From positions 124,001 through 188,000 of the forward strand of contig CAWIJL010000006.1 of NCBI GenBank assembly GCA_963836405.1: DNA of 64,000 bases, written 5' to 3'. The position numbers and the translations under genes are program-made. The notes beneath the pieces are model-generated. The model was not told the origin of the DNA. It worked only from the letters and a program-made list of their open reading frames with translations, and ran no database searches. This DNA comes from CAWIJJ01 sp963836405. GTDB lineage: Bacteria; Acidobacteriota; Terriglobia; Bryobacterales; Bryobacteraceae. Positions 44,634-52,629 of the stretch are shown here, piece by piece; the first letter of the stretch is position 1, and each line of letters begins with the position of its first letter.

Positions 44634-45905
44634 ATGGAAGACCGCCACGTGCTCGAGCGCATGCGCGCCGACTGGAACCAGCGCGCCGCCGAGGACGCCT
44701 ACTACTATGTCGCGTTCGGCCGCCGGGAACAGGAAACCGCCGAGTTCTTCTCGACCGCCGGCGCCGTGCTGCACAATTTCACCGGCGAACTGAAACGGGT
44801 CCGGGGCAGGGAAGCGGCGCTCGAGATCGGCTGCGGGCCCGGGCGCCTGATGCGCCCGCTGAGCGACCGCTTTGAAGAGATCCACGGTGTGGACGTTTCC
44901 GACGAGATGGTTCGCCTCGCCCGGGACCGTCTCGCGGACACGCCCAACGCTTATGTCCACCTCGGCTCGGGCTCCGACCTGTCCATGTTTCCGGAGGACA
45001 AGTTCGACCTGGTCTACTCCTACGCGGTCTTCCAGCACATCCCCAGCCGCGACGTCGTCTTCGATTATCTTCGCGAGGCGTGGCGCGTGCTCAAGCCTGG
45101 GGGCATTCTCCGCTTCCAGGTAAACGGCCTCCCGCCCGCCGCGCGCCAGTACGATACGTGGAGCGGCGTGCGCATCGGCGCGGAGGAGATCCGCGAATTC
45201 GCTCGCGAACAGACCTTCCAGTTGCTGGCTCTCGAGCAGGTGTGGACGCAATACATGTGGGTCACGTGCCGGAAAAAAGGGCCGGCGTTGCGCGAACCCG
45301 CGCTGCCCGTTCTGCGCAGCATCAGCAACGCCTTCACCGGCGACGCGGTGGCGCCCACTACCGGACCCGCGGCGGCGCTCGCGCTCTGGATCGAGAGCCT
45401 GCCCGGGGAATGCGACCTCAACACGCTGACGGTGACGGCGGACGCGCGCGCGTGCCGCTTGTTGTACATCGGTGAGCCGGACTCCTCGGGCGTCTCGCAG
45501 GTGAACGCCGCCCTTCCCGAAGGTATCCGCACCGGCCTCGTGCCGGTCGAAATCGACTGGCTGGGAACGCCCCTCTGCGCCGGCCGGTGGGTGCGCATCC
45601 TGCCCGCGGCGGCGAGCGTGCCCCGGATTCAGAGCGTCCACGACGGCATCAATCTGCTCTCGGGCAACCGCATCGTCACAGCCAGCGTGAAGGTGGCGAT
45701 GACCGATGTGGAGCGGGCCTCGGACTTCCAAGCTGCCGTGGACGAGACCCCCGTTCCCGACATCGACGCGTTCTGCACCGACCCGGTGGAACAGCGCTAC
45801 GAGTTCAACTTTCGCCTGCCCGCGAGCGCCGGTCCCGGATGGCACGAGGTGCGGATCGCGCTTGGCAAGCGGCGTTTCGCTCCCGTCTCCATCGAGGTGG
45901 TCTGA
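44634..45905 (+). CDS. SAM-dependent methyltransferase with C-terminal beta domain
   Basis: The 423-residue protein has a class I methyltransferase fold in its first ~220 residues ('ALEIGCGPGRLMRPLSDR', 'GVDVSDEMV', 'FDLVYSYAVFQHIPS'). The remaining ~200 residues are beta-rich and not a family I can name, but the pattern is similar to the sandwich domains found after Wzt-type ATPases. Together with the divergent ABC protein and the beta-helix protein this suggests glycan or glycolipid modification (inference). Confidence 0.78.
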   Translation: MEDRHVLERMRADWNQRAAEDAYYYVAFGRREQETAEFFSTAGAVLHNFTGELKRVRGREAALEIGCGPGRLMRPLSDRFEEIHGVDVSDEMVRLARDRLADTPNAYVHLGSGSDLSMFPEDKFDLVYSYAVFQHIPSRDVVFDYLREAWRVLKPGGILRFQVNGLPPAARQYDTWSGVRIGAEEIREFAREQTFQLLALEQVWTQYMWVTCRKKGPALREPALPVLRSISNAFTGDAVAPTTGPAAALALWIESLPGECDLNTLTVTADARACRLLYIGEPDSSGVSQVNAALPEGIRTGLVPVEIDWLGTPLCAGRWVRILPAAASVPRIQSVHDGINLLSGNRIVTASVKVAMTDVERASDFQAAVDETPVPDIDAFCTDPVEQRYEFNFRLPASAGPGWHEVRIALGKRRFAPVSIEVV

Positions 45906-47228
45906 TTGCGCTTTGCCGTTCTGGCGGCATCCTTCACCTTGCTGGCCGCCGTGCTGCTTGCGCCTCGCAAGCCTTCGCGCCGCTTCGTCGAGTTGCCCGC
46001 GGGGGTCGTGGAAATGCACTCGGAGATGCAGGTGGACGGGGCTGTCGACGTTCGCGGCGCGCCCGCCGGCACGGTGCTGCGCGCGGCCGCCGATTTCTCC
46101 GGGCGGGCCCTGATCGTCGTGCACGGCGCGGGCGTGCAGTTACACGATTTCGCCATCGACGGCAACCGCCAGGCGCTTGAAACCCCCCAGGGGCTCCCTC
46201 CCTACGACCGGCCGTTTTCGAAATTCACCCGCGCCAACGGCATCCTCGCCGAGGATGCGCCGGGCCTCGCGATCGCGCGCGTGCGGCTGCGCGAGATCGC
46301 CGGGTTTGCCGTGCTCGTGTCCCGTTCGCGCAACGTCAGCATCGACCGGGTGGACGTGGAAAACAGCGGATCGCGCAATGACCTTGGCCGCAATAACACC
46401 ACCGGCGGCATCCTCCTCGAGGAAGGGACACGCGACTTCCGCGTCATTCGCTGCCGCCTCCGCAACATTCGCGGCAATGGCATCTGGACGCACTCGCTCT
46501 ACACCTCGCCGCGAAACCAGGATGGGCTGATCCGGGAGAATCAGGTGGACCAAGCCGGGCGCGACGCCATCCAGGTGGGGCACGCCATCGATATCCGCGT
46601 CGAGCAAAACCGGGGCACGCGCATCGGTTTCCCCGTCGCCGACGTTGACCTCGAGGGCCGCGCCTACCCTGTGGCCATCGATACGGCGGGCAATGTGGAG
46701 CGCACCACCTACGTCCGCAACCGCTTCGACGAAATCAACGGCAAATGCATCGACCTGGACGGATTTCACGATGGCGAGGTGCGCGAAAATGTGTGCGTCA
46801 ACCGCGCGCCGCCCGCGTCCTATCCGACCGGCAACTACGGCATCGTCATGAATAACACCAACCCGGACATGCAATCGCGGAATATCCGCGTCCTCGGAAA
46901 CACCATCGACGGATCCCTGTTCGGCGGCGTGTTCGTGATCGGAACCGGACACCGCGTAGAGGACAACCGCCTGCTGCACCTGAACATGGCGCATTGCAAC
47001 GAGGACGCCGCGCGCTTCGGCTGCTACTACGCGCCCGGCGAGCCGGACATGCTGCGCAGCGGCATCTACCTGGGGCGCGGCGCCGAGCGGCCGGACCCTG
47101 CGCGCGGAAACCTCATCGCCGGCAACGAAATTACGGGCTTCAAAATGAATGCCCGGTGCGTGGCGCTGGCACCGGGCATCCCTGCTGGTTCGAATGTGGT
47201 TCGCGGCAACCGCTGCCGCGCCGACTGA
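45906..47228 (+). CDS. Exported right-handed parallel beta-helix protein
   Basis: The 440-residue protein has a hydrophobic N-terminal helix (signal peptide or anchor: 'VLAASFTLLAAVLLAPR') and repeated short strand-turn units ('DFAIDGNRQAL', 'SIDRVDVENSG', 'GLIRENQVDQAGRDAIQVG') of pectate-lyase-like beta-helices. Polysaccharide binding or lysis is likely; there is no clear catalytic Lys/Asp cluster. It starts on TTG directly after the methyltransferase stop. It ends exactly at the tricorn stop on the other strand. Confidence 0.78.
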   Translation: MRFAVLAASFTLLAAVLLAPRKPSRRFVELPAGVVEMHSEMQVDGAVDVRGAPAGTVLRAAADFSGRALIVVHGAGVQLHDFAIDGNRQALETPQGLPPYDRPFSKFTRANGILAEDAPGLAIARVRLREIAGFAVLVSRSRNVSIDRVDVENSGSRNDLGRNNTTGGILLEEGTRDFRVIRCRLRNIRGNGIWTHSLYTSPRNQDGLIRENQVDQAGRDAIQVGHAIDIRVEQNRGTRIGFPVADVDLEGRAYPVAIDTAGNVERTTYVRNRFDEINGKCIDLDGFHDGEVRENVCVNRAPPASYPTGNYGIVMNNTNPDMQSRNIRVLGNTIDGSLFGGVFVIGTGHRVEDNRLLHLNMAHCNEDAARFGCYYAPGEPDMLRSGIYLGRGAERPDPARGNLIAGNEITGFKMNARCVALAPGIPAGSNVVRGNRCRAD

Positions 47229-50200
47229 CTACTTCATCTGCGCGCGCAGCACCTCGATCGCCTTCTCGATCTGCCGGTCGTTGCCGGTCAGAAAATCGGA
47301 GGGTGTGTTATCCACGTAAACGTCCGGCGGCACGCCGTAGTTTTCCATGTTCTCGCCGGTCGAGGTATACACGCCCGAGCCCGGCGTGCGGATCGCCGAG
47401 CCATCCATCAGAGTGAACGACCCCGTTCCGATCACCGCGCCCATCGTCGGTACGCCCACGATCTTCCCGAGCCCAAGGCGGCGGAATCCATCCGGGAACA
47501 TCTCGGCGTCGCTGGCCGAGCGCTCGTTTTGGAGCACCACCATCGGTCCGTAGAAAGTATGCACGGGCCGCGGCACGTCCAGCGAATCGCGGCCGCGCGT
47601 CAACTGGTATTGCTTGCGCTGGTTGAGGATTTGCAGCAGTTCCTGGTCGATGCCGCCGCCGCCGTTGAACCGCTGGTCGATGATCAGCGCCTTCTTGCCG
47701 CGATTCTCGATCAGGTCCTCCTGGAAGCGTTGCAGCGAAGGCGCGTCCATAGCCTTGATGTGCAGGTAGCCGATCTCGCCGTTCGTCAGTTTCTCCACCA
47801 TCTTCGTGCGGTTCTCCACCCAAAGGTCGTAGGCGAGATTGCTCTGCGCGGTGGCGGAAAGAGGCTCGATATCGATGCTCCAGGAGCCGTCCGGGTCGGG
47901 CTTGGAGTTGAGCACGAATTCGAACTTGCGTCCGGGCAGGATGTTGAACAGCTCCCAGTAGTTGTCTTTCGTCGTCAGCGGCTTGCCGTTGACCGACAGC
48001 ACGTAGTTGCCGGGAGCGATCTTCATGTACTCGTAATCGGCCGGCCCTTTGTGGTGGATCTCGCCCACCTTATAAAACCCGGATGCGTCCGGTTCCAGTT
48101 CGAAGCCGGGATAGCGCGTCTGGATGCGCTCCGCGGGAGCCGTCTCGCCGGGCAGGTTGCCGCCTCCCGAAACTCCGGTGTGGGAGGCATTCAACTCGCC
48201 GATCATCTCCATGAGGACGTTCTGCAGCTCTTCCTGGTCGGCCACGTGGGCGAGCAGGTGCTCGTAAGTGTCCTTGGCCGCTGCCCAGTTCACGCCGTGC
48301 ATCTGGGCATCGTAGAAACGGTTCTTCATCACCCGCCAAGCCTCCTGGAAGACCTGTTTCCGCTCCGCCGGACGGTCCAGCATCATGCGAACGGTGAAGC
48401 TCACGCGCCGCGGGGCCGCCCCCGTGGGCGTTGCCGCCGCCGCAGCCGTCGTTCCGCCTGTGCCGCCGCGCCCTCCGCGTCCGCCCGCCGCTGCCGTCGC
48501 GCCTGCCGCCGGAGCGCTGTCGCCCGCGCCGGCCGCGGGAACCGACACCGCGTAGATGCCGCCGCCCTGAAGAATGTAAACGCTGCGGCTGTCGCGCGAC
48601 CACTGCGGTTCGTTGAACCCGCCGCCGAAACCTCCCCGTCCTCCGCGCCCGCCGGTGGCGCCTGTGACCGTGGTGTTCAACCGGGTGAGGCGCGTGCCGT
48701 CTTCCGAGATCACGTAGAGGCCGGGTCCGCCCGCCGCGCCTGCAGTTTCACCGCCGCCGCCTCCGCCCGCCGACATGAACACATAGCTGCGGCTGTCCGG
48801 CGCCGGAACCACGCTAGCCACCGTGCCCGTCATGCTCGTGAGCTTCTTGATGCGACGGTCCATGCCATCCCATTCGATAGTGACCACCACCGGCGGTGTG
48901 GCCGCGCCTCCGCCCTGCCCGGCGCCGCGCCCTCCGCGTCCGCCGCCGCCTTCGTTCAATGCGGCCTGCGCCTGCTCCTCGGTATTGATGGAGGTGTCCG
49001 CCGGGGCCTTGTCGATGCGCGTTAACGAGATGCTGTAAAGCTGCGTCGGCGTGCCGCGGAATCCCTGCGATGCCATGGCCGGCAGGCTGATGCCGCCGAG
49101 CAGCAGCAGCTTCTTTCCGTCCGGCGTCCACTTGGCGTTGCTCGAAACCTGGAAATCGTCGGATGCGATCATCCGCTCCTGCTCGCTCGCCAAGTCCTTC
49201 ACGTACACATGGGAGCGCAGCAGGTTGTCCTGCTTGGTGTAGGAGAGATATTTCATGTCCGGCGAGAACTGCGGGCTGCTCACGTTGCCCGCCTCGCCGG
49301 ACGCCACCTCGTCCGTCTTGCCGCTCTCGATATCCACGCGGCGCAGCTTATGGTCCGAGCCGCCCCATAGCAGCGACTTGGAATCCGGCGCCCACGTGAT
49401 CGACGACTTGTCGCAATCCAGATCGCTCACCATCTTCGGCGTCTTCCCCAACTCATCGGAGATCCACACTTCCTGCCGTCCGGTGCGGTCGGAAACAAAC
49501 GCGATCCACTTGCCGTTGGGCGACCAGCGCACATCCTGTTCCCGCCACGGCGTCTCGGTCACGCGCTGCGGTTCGCCCCGGTCGGTGGCCACCGTGAAGA
49601 TCTCGCCGTGCACCACGATCGCCGCCCGCCGGTTGGAGGGCGACAGCGCGAACGAATCGGCCGTGCTGCTGAAGGTCACCAGCTCGGTGTCGTTCTCCTT
49701 GGAGTCCGACTTCACGTCGATGCGGATCTCGGTGCTCTTGCCGCTGGCCACGTCCAGCTTCCACAATCCGAAATTGTCTTCGTAGACGATCGTCTTGCGG
49801 TCCGCCGAAATGCTCGGGAAGTAGAGATTGCCGTCAGTGTGGTGCGTGACCTGCACCGGCGCACCGCCCTTGTCGGAAATCTTCCAGATATTGTTAATGC
49901 TCTTCATTACTTCCGGCCCGCCGAACTTGATGTTTTTCTCGTTCGGCAGCCGGTCGGAAACGAAGTAGATGTCGCCGTTAGCGGCGTACATCGGCCAGAG
50001 GTAGTTGCCCTTGAAATCGGCATCGCCAAGCTTGGTGAAGCCCTTCGACGCCACGTCCATCAGCCACAGATCCGCCGCGTACGATCCGCGGTAGTGCTTC
50101 CGGGTCCACACCGCCGGATGCCGCACGAACGCCATCTTCTTTCCGTCGGGAGAGTAGCTTGCGGTGGTGCCCCAGTCGGTGGCCACGGGCTGCTCGATAC

Positions 50201-50630
50201 CGCCCTCCACGGGCACCTCGAACAGCGTAGTGACGGTGGGGAATGCGCCCTTGGCGCGCGCCGAAGCGAAGATCACCTTCTTGCCGTCGGGCGTCCAGTT
50301 CACCACCGAGTCGGCGGCGCTGTGAAAGGTGAGCTGGCGCGGCTTGCCGCCCAGCGCGTCTACCACGTAGACGTCGTAGTTGCGCTCGCGGTCCGAGGAG
50401 AAAGCGATCCACTTTCCGTCCGGCGAAAAGCGCGGATAGACCTCGCGCGCCGTATTATCGGTGACCCGCAGCACGCCGGTCCCGTTTTCGTTCGCAACCC
50501 AGATGTCGCCCAGGTAGCTGAAAGCGACCTTTCCGTTTGCGTAGCTCGGATGGCGCAGCAGTTTCACCTGCGCGGGCAAAAGCGAGGGCACCAGCAGCGC
50601 ACACGCAACCAGGAGCGTTCTCTGTATCAT
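47229..50630 (-). CDS. Tricorn-like S41 protease
   Basis: The 1133-residue exported protein has a signal peptide ('TLLVACALLVPSLLPAQ'), a long WD40/PD40 beta-propeller region (about 25-520), a tricorn core and PDZ segment (about 770-930), and a C-terminal S41 serine peptidase whose nucleophile Ser lies in 'NERSASDAEMF', with 'NGGGGIDQEL' upstream. Several Gly/Arg- and Gly/Ala-rich loops are inserted mid-protein ('GGRGGRGAGQGGG', 'GGRGGRGGFGGGF', 'GGRGGRGGTGG'). It is expected to degrade peptides in the periplasm. It ends with no gap to the convergent beta-helix gene. Confidence 0.9.
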   Translation of the reverse strand: MIQRTLLVACALLVPSLLPAQVKLLRHPSYANGKVAFSYLGDIWVANENGTGVLRVTDNTAREVYPRFSPDGKWIAFSSDRERNYDVYVVDALGGKPRQLTFHSAADSVVNWTPDGKKVIFASARAKGAFPTVTTLFEVPVEGGIEQPVATDWGTTASYSPDGKKMAFVRHPAVWTRKHYRGSYAADLWLMDVASKGFTKLGDADFKGNYLWPMYAANGDIYFVSDRLPNEKNIKFGGPEVMKSINNIWKISDKGGAPVQVTHHTDGNLYFPSISADRKTIVYEDNFGLWKLDVASGKSTEIRIDVKSDSKENDTELVTFSSTADSFALSPSNRRAAIVVHGEIFTVATDRGEPQRVTETPWREQDVRWSPNGKWIAFVSDRTGRQEVWISDELGKTPKMVSDLDCDKSSITWAPDSKSLLWGGSDHKLRRVDIESGKTDEVASGEAGNVSSPQFSPDMKYLSYTKQDNLLRSHVYVKDLASEQERMIASDDFQVSSNAKWTPDGKKLLLLGGISLPAMASQGFRGTPTQLYSISLTRIDKAPADTSINTEEQAQAALNEGGGGRGGRGAGQGGGAATPPVVVTIEWDGMDRRIKKLTSMTGTVASVVPAPDSRSYVFMSAGGGGGGETAGAAGGPGLYVISEDGTRLTRLNTTVTGATGGRGGRGGFGGGFNEPQWSRDSRSVYILQGGGIYAVSVPAAGAGDSAPAAGATAAAGGRGGRGGTGGTTAAAAATPTGAAPRRVSFTVRMMLDRPAERKQVFQEAWRVMKNRFYDAQMHGVNWAAAKDTYEHLLAHVADQEELQNVLMEMIGELNASHTGVSGGGNLPGETAPAERIQTRYPGFELEPDASGFYKVGEIHHKGPADYEYMKIAPGNYVLSVNGKPLTTKDNYWELFNILPGRKFEFVLNSKPDPDGSWSIDIEPLSATAQSNLAYDLWVENRTKMVEKLTNGEIGYLHIKAMDAPSLQRFQEDLIENRGKKALIIDQRFNGGGGIDQELLQILNQRKQYQLTRGRDSLDVPRPVHTFYGPMVVLQNERSASDAEMFPDGFRRLGLGKIVGVPTMGAVIGTGSFTLMDGSAIRTPGSGVYTSTGENMENYGVPPDVYVDNTPSDFLTGNDRQIEKAIEVLRAQMK

Positions 50631-50713
50631 TCTCTAACCTCCGGCAGTCGGCCTTCAATGGATACAGAGATCTTAATCTGTGGCGAGAACCGATGCAAAT
50701 CGCCCGGCTGCCG

Positions 50714-51412
50714 TCAGTCGGCCAGCAGCCGGATCGCGCCGATGCCGCCGTGGACGTCCAGCCGGACGGTCACCTTGGAGTTCAGATAAGCGTCGTTCAC
50801 GTACCGGTTGCCCTGCTTGCGCAGCCCGGTCACGTGGATTTCACCGATCCCGCCTTCCGCCTCAGCCATGATCCCGACGTCGCGCGGCAGCCGCACCACC
50901 GCTTCCCCGATTCCGCCCCGGATCCGCACCGAGTAGCTCGCTTCGGGCTTGCCGCGCAGGTCCAGGTCCAGCTTGCCTACGCCGATTTCCACGTCCACGC
51001 CGCGCAGCGTCAGTCCGCCCAGGTCCAGCTCCGCGTCGCCCGCTCCGAAATTCACGTTCAGGTTCACCGGCACCGCCTTGCTCAAACGCACATCCCATTC
51101 ATAGTTGTTCTTGCCGATACCCGCCCGCATGGAAGGCTGTTTGATAGTTACCGAGGCACGTCCCGCCGTGCTGCTGTACGTCACGTCGGGTTTGGAGGAC
51201 GGCGCGTTGTAGGTGAAGTTGGCGCGAACCAGCTTGTCCGTGCCGCCGCCCACCAGCAAACGGCCGGCGCGCATGTCCAGGTTCACCCGCAGCGCCTCGG
51301 AGGAATCCCGCTCGATGGTACGCGATTCGGTGCGCAGGGGACCCGAATGTTCCACTACGCACCCCGTCAGAAATGCCGCCGCCGCAATCGCGGCAGGCCA
51401 GGTTCGAGTCAT
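50714..51412 (-). CDS. Toast-rack-like lipoprotein
   Basis: The 232-residue lipoprotein (lipobox 'AAFLTGC', Cys16) has a repetitive beta-strand domain in which 'GVGKLDLDLRG', 'GGIGEAVVRLP' and 'GGIGEIHVTG' recur, as in the toast_rack/DUF2154 domains seen in LiaF-type proteins. The start at 51412 is preceded by GGAGG. Function unknown; probably membrane-associated and lying on the outer face. Confidence 0.72.
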   Translation of the reverse strand: MTRTWPAAIAAAAFLTGCVVEHSGPLRTESRTIERDSSEALRVNLDMRAGRLLVGGGTDKLVRANFTYNAPSSKPDVTYSSTAGRASVTIKQPSMRAGIGKNNYEWDVRLSKAVPVNLNVNFGAGDAELDLGGLTLRGVDVEIGVGKLDLDLRGKPEASYSVRIRGGIGEAVVRLPRDVGIMAEAEGGIGEIHVTGLRKQGNRYVNDAYLNSKVTVRLDVHGGIGAIRLLAD

Positions 51413-51479
51413 CGGACCTCCCTTAAGGGTCCATACGCGCACCCCGCCGCGAATGTTCCGCCGAGGGATCTCCCGCGCC

Positions 51480-51974
51480 TCAGACCCGGATGCCGCACAT
51501 CTCGGCGAAACGGATCTCGGTGGCCTTGACTCGCGTGGCAACCACCTGCAACGTACGCGCGAAAATCTCGGCCGCGAGGGTCGGATCCTTCTGGCAGGCG
51601 CGTTTCAGCTCCAGCCCGTCGATGCGCAACGCCTCGGTCTTTTCGCGGGCGCGAACCTGGAACAGCGTATCCTGGTCGCTCAGCAGGGAGGACCAGCCGA
51701 ACACGTCTCCCGGACCGAGCGCCTGCACGCAGACCACGAATCCTGGCGAATGCAGTTCAACCGCCACGCTGCCGGCAGTCAGCAGATAGAACGAGCGGGA
51801 GTGCTGGCCATCCACCAGGATCACGTCGTTCTCGTCGAACGTCACGTGCGAGGCGAGTTGCGTCAGGGTCTCCAGATGCTCGCTGTCGAGCCCGAACAAA
51901 AACGCGTGGTCGTGGATGCTCTGGCGAATTTCCGGTGTCAAATGCCCCTCCTGAGGGGTGACAGGACGCAGCAC
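51480..51974 (-). CDS. Cyclic nucleotide-binding domain protein
   Basis: The 164-residue protein is a cNMP-binding beta barrel ('HVTFDENDVILVDGQHSRSF', 'GPGDVFGWSSLLSD') without a recognisable C-terminal HTH, so it is probably a stand-alone sensor or partner. The Arg/Glu of the phosphate-binding cassette is not conserved, so binding of cAMP is doubtful. It is on the same strand as the lipoprotein gene but separated from it. Confidence 0.78.
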   Translation of the reverse strand: MLRPVTPQEGHLTPEIRQSIHDHAFLFGLDSEHLETLTQLASHVTFDENDVILVDGQHSRSFYLLTAGSVAVELHSPGFVVCVQALGPGDVFGWSSLLSDQDTLFQVRAREKTEALRIDGLELKRACQKDPTLAAEIFARTLQVVATRVKATEIRFAEMCGIRV

Positions 51975-52087
51975 GCGCCCCGAAGTGTCTCAATACACAT
52001 GCTCGTGGGAAGGCGTTTGCAATTCAAATGCCAGCAACCCGGCTCCGCCGCGGAGTCCTCCGCTCGCCGGTGGGGCATCCCGGACAC

Positions 52088-52234
52088 TCAGTTCTCCAGG
52101 TCGTCCTCATTTTCCGTGCGAAGCGTGTGGGCAACGTGCGGACTGCTCATCTGCCGCAATAGTTGCTCGAGTCTCTCCGGCGGCATGGTCAGCCCCATGC
52201 TCGCCCCCAGCCAGAGAACCGAACAAAGCATCAT
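52088..52234 (-). CDS. Small hypothetical protein (48 aa)
   Basis: Two ATG codons in a row start a 48-residue frame with a short hydrophobic N-terminus ('MMLCSVLWLGASMGL') followed by a polar acidic tail ('PPERLEQLLRQM', 'ENEDDLEN'). The compositional split into hydrophobic and charged halves, not expected of random GC-rich sequence, supports it as a real small gene. No homologue can be asserted. Confidence 0.4.
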   Translation of the reverse strand: MMLCSVLWLGASMGLTMPPERLEQLLRQMSSPHVAHTLRTENEDDLEN

Positions 52235-52331
52235 GCAGCGCAATCGGTGCTTGATCGACAAAATCCGTCTCCCATGACGAAACCGTGCGGACGTGCGTCC
52301 GCGGGACCAGATGTGTAGGTGAAAGCCGGTT

Positions 52332-52562
52332 CTAGCTGGAGGCGGGTGGAGCCCGCGCGGGCAGCAGCGAGCGGGATGGAGAGAGTAGGAGGCGATCGTC
52401 TTCGGTGCGGCCGGATGGCCGTGAAACGACGACGGCGGCAAACAGGCAGCAGAGCGCGGCCGCGATGGTGCAGTACAACAACCCGGCAGCGGGGTTCAGC
52501 GTGGCGGCGGCGAACAGCACCGCCAGCACGCAAAGTATCGCGACCCACCTACGGGCGGACAT
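52332..52562 (-). CDS. Small membrane protein (76 aa)
   Basis: Starting at ATG 52562, the product has two hydrophobic helices ('WVAILCVLAVLFAAATL' and 'AGLLYCTIAAALCCLFAAVVV') and a basic, Ser/Arg-rich tail. The upstream region shared with the divergent argS is short (67 bp). No known family. Confidence 0.5.
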   Translation of the reverse strand: MSARRWVAILCVLAVLFAAATLNPAAGLLYCTIAAALCCLFAAVVVSRPSGRTEDDRLLLSPSRSLLPARAPPASS

Positions 52563-52629
52563 CACACCTAGAGTATACTTTGGCGGCAAGCAGTTGTCCT
52601 CCGCCGCCCTGATATACTCGAAGCATCCC

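Noticed and set aside
47529..49025. A 498-codon plus-strand frame inside the tricorn gene
   Set aside because: It is antisense to an unambiguous protease with signal peptide and S41 motifs; long antisense frames are expected at this GC content.
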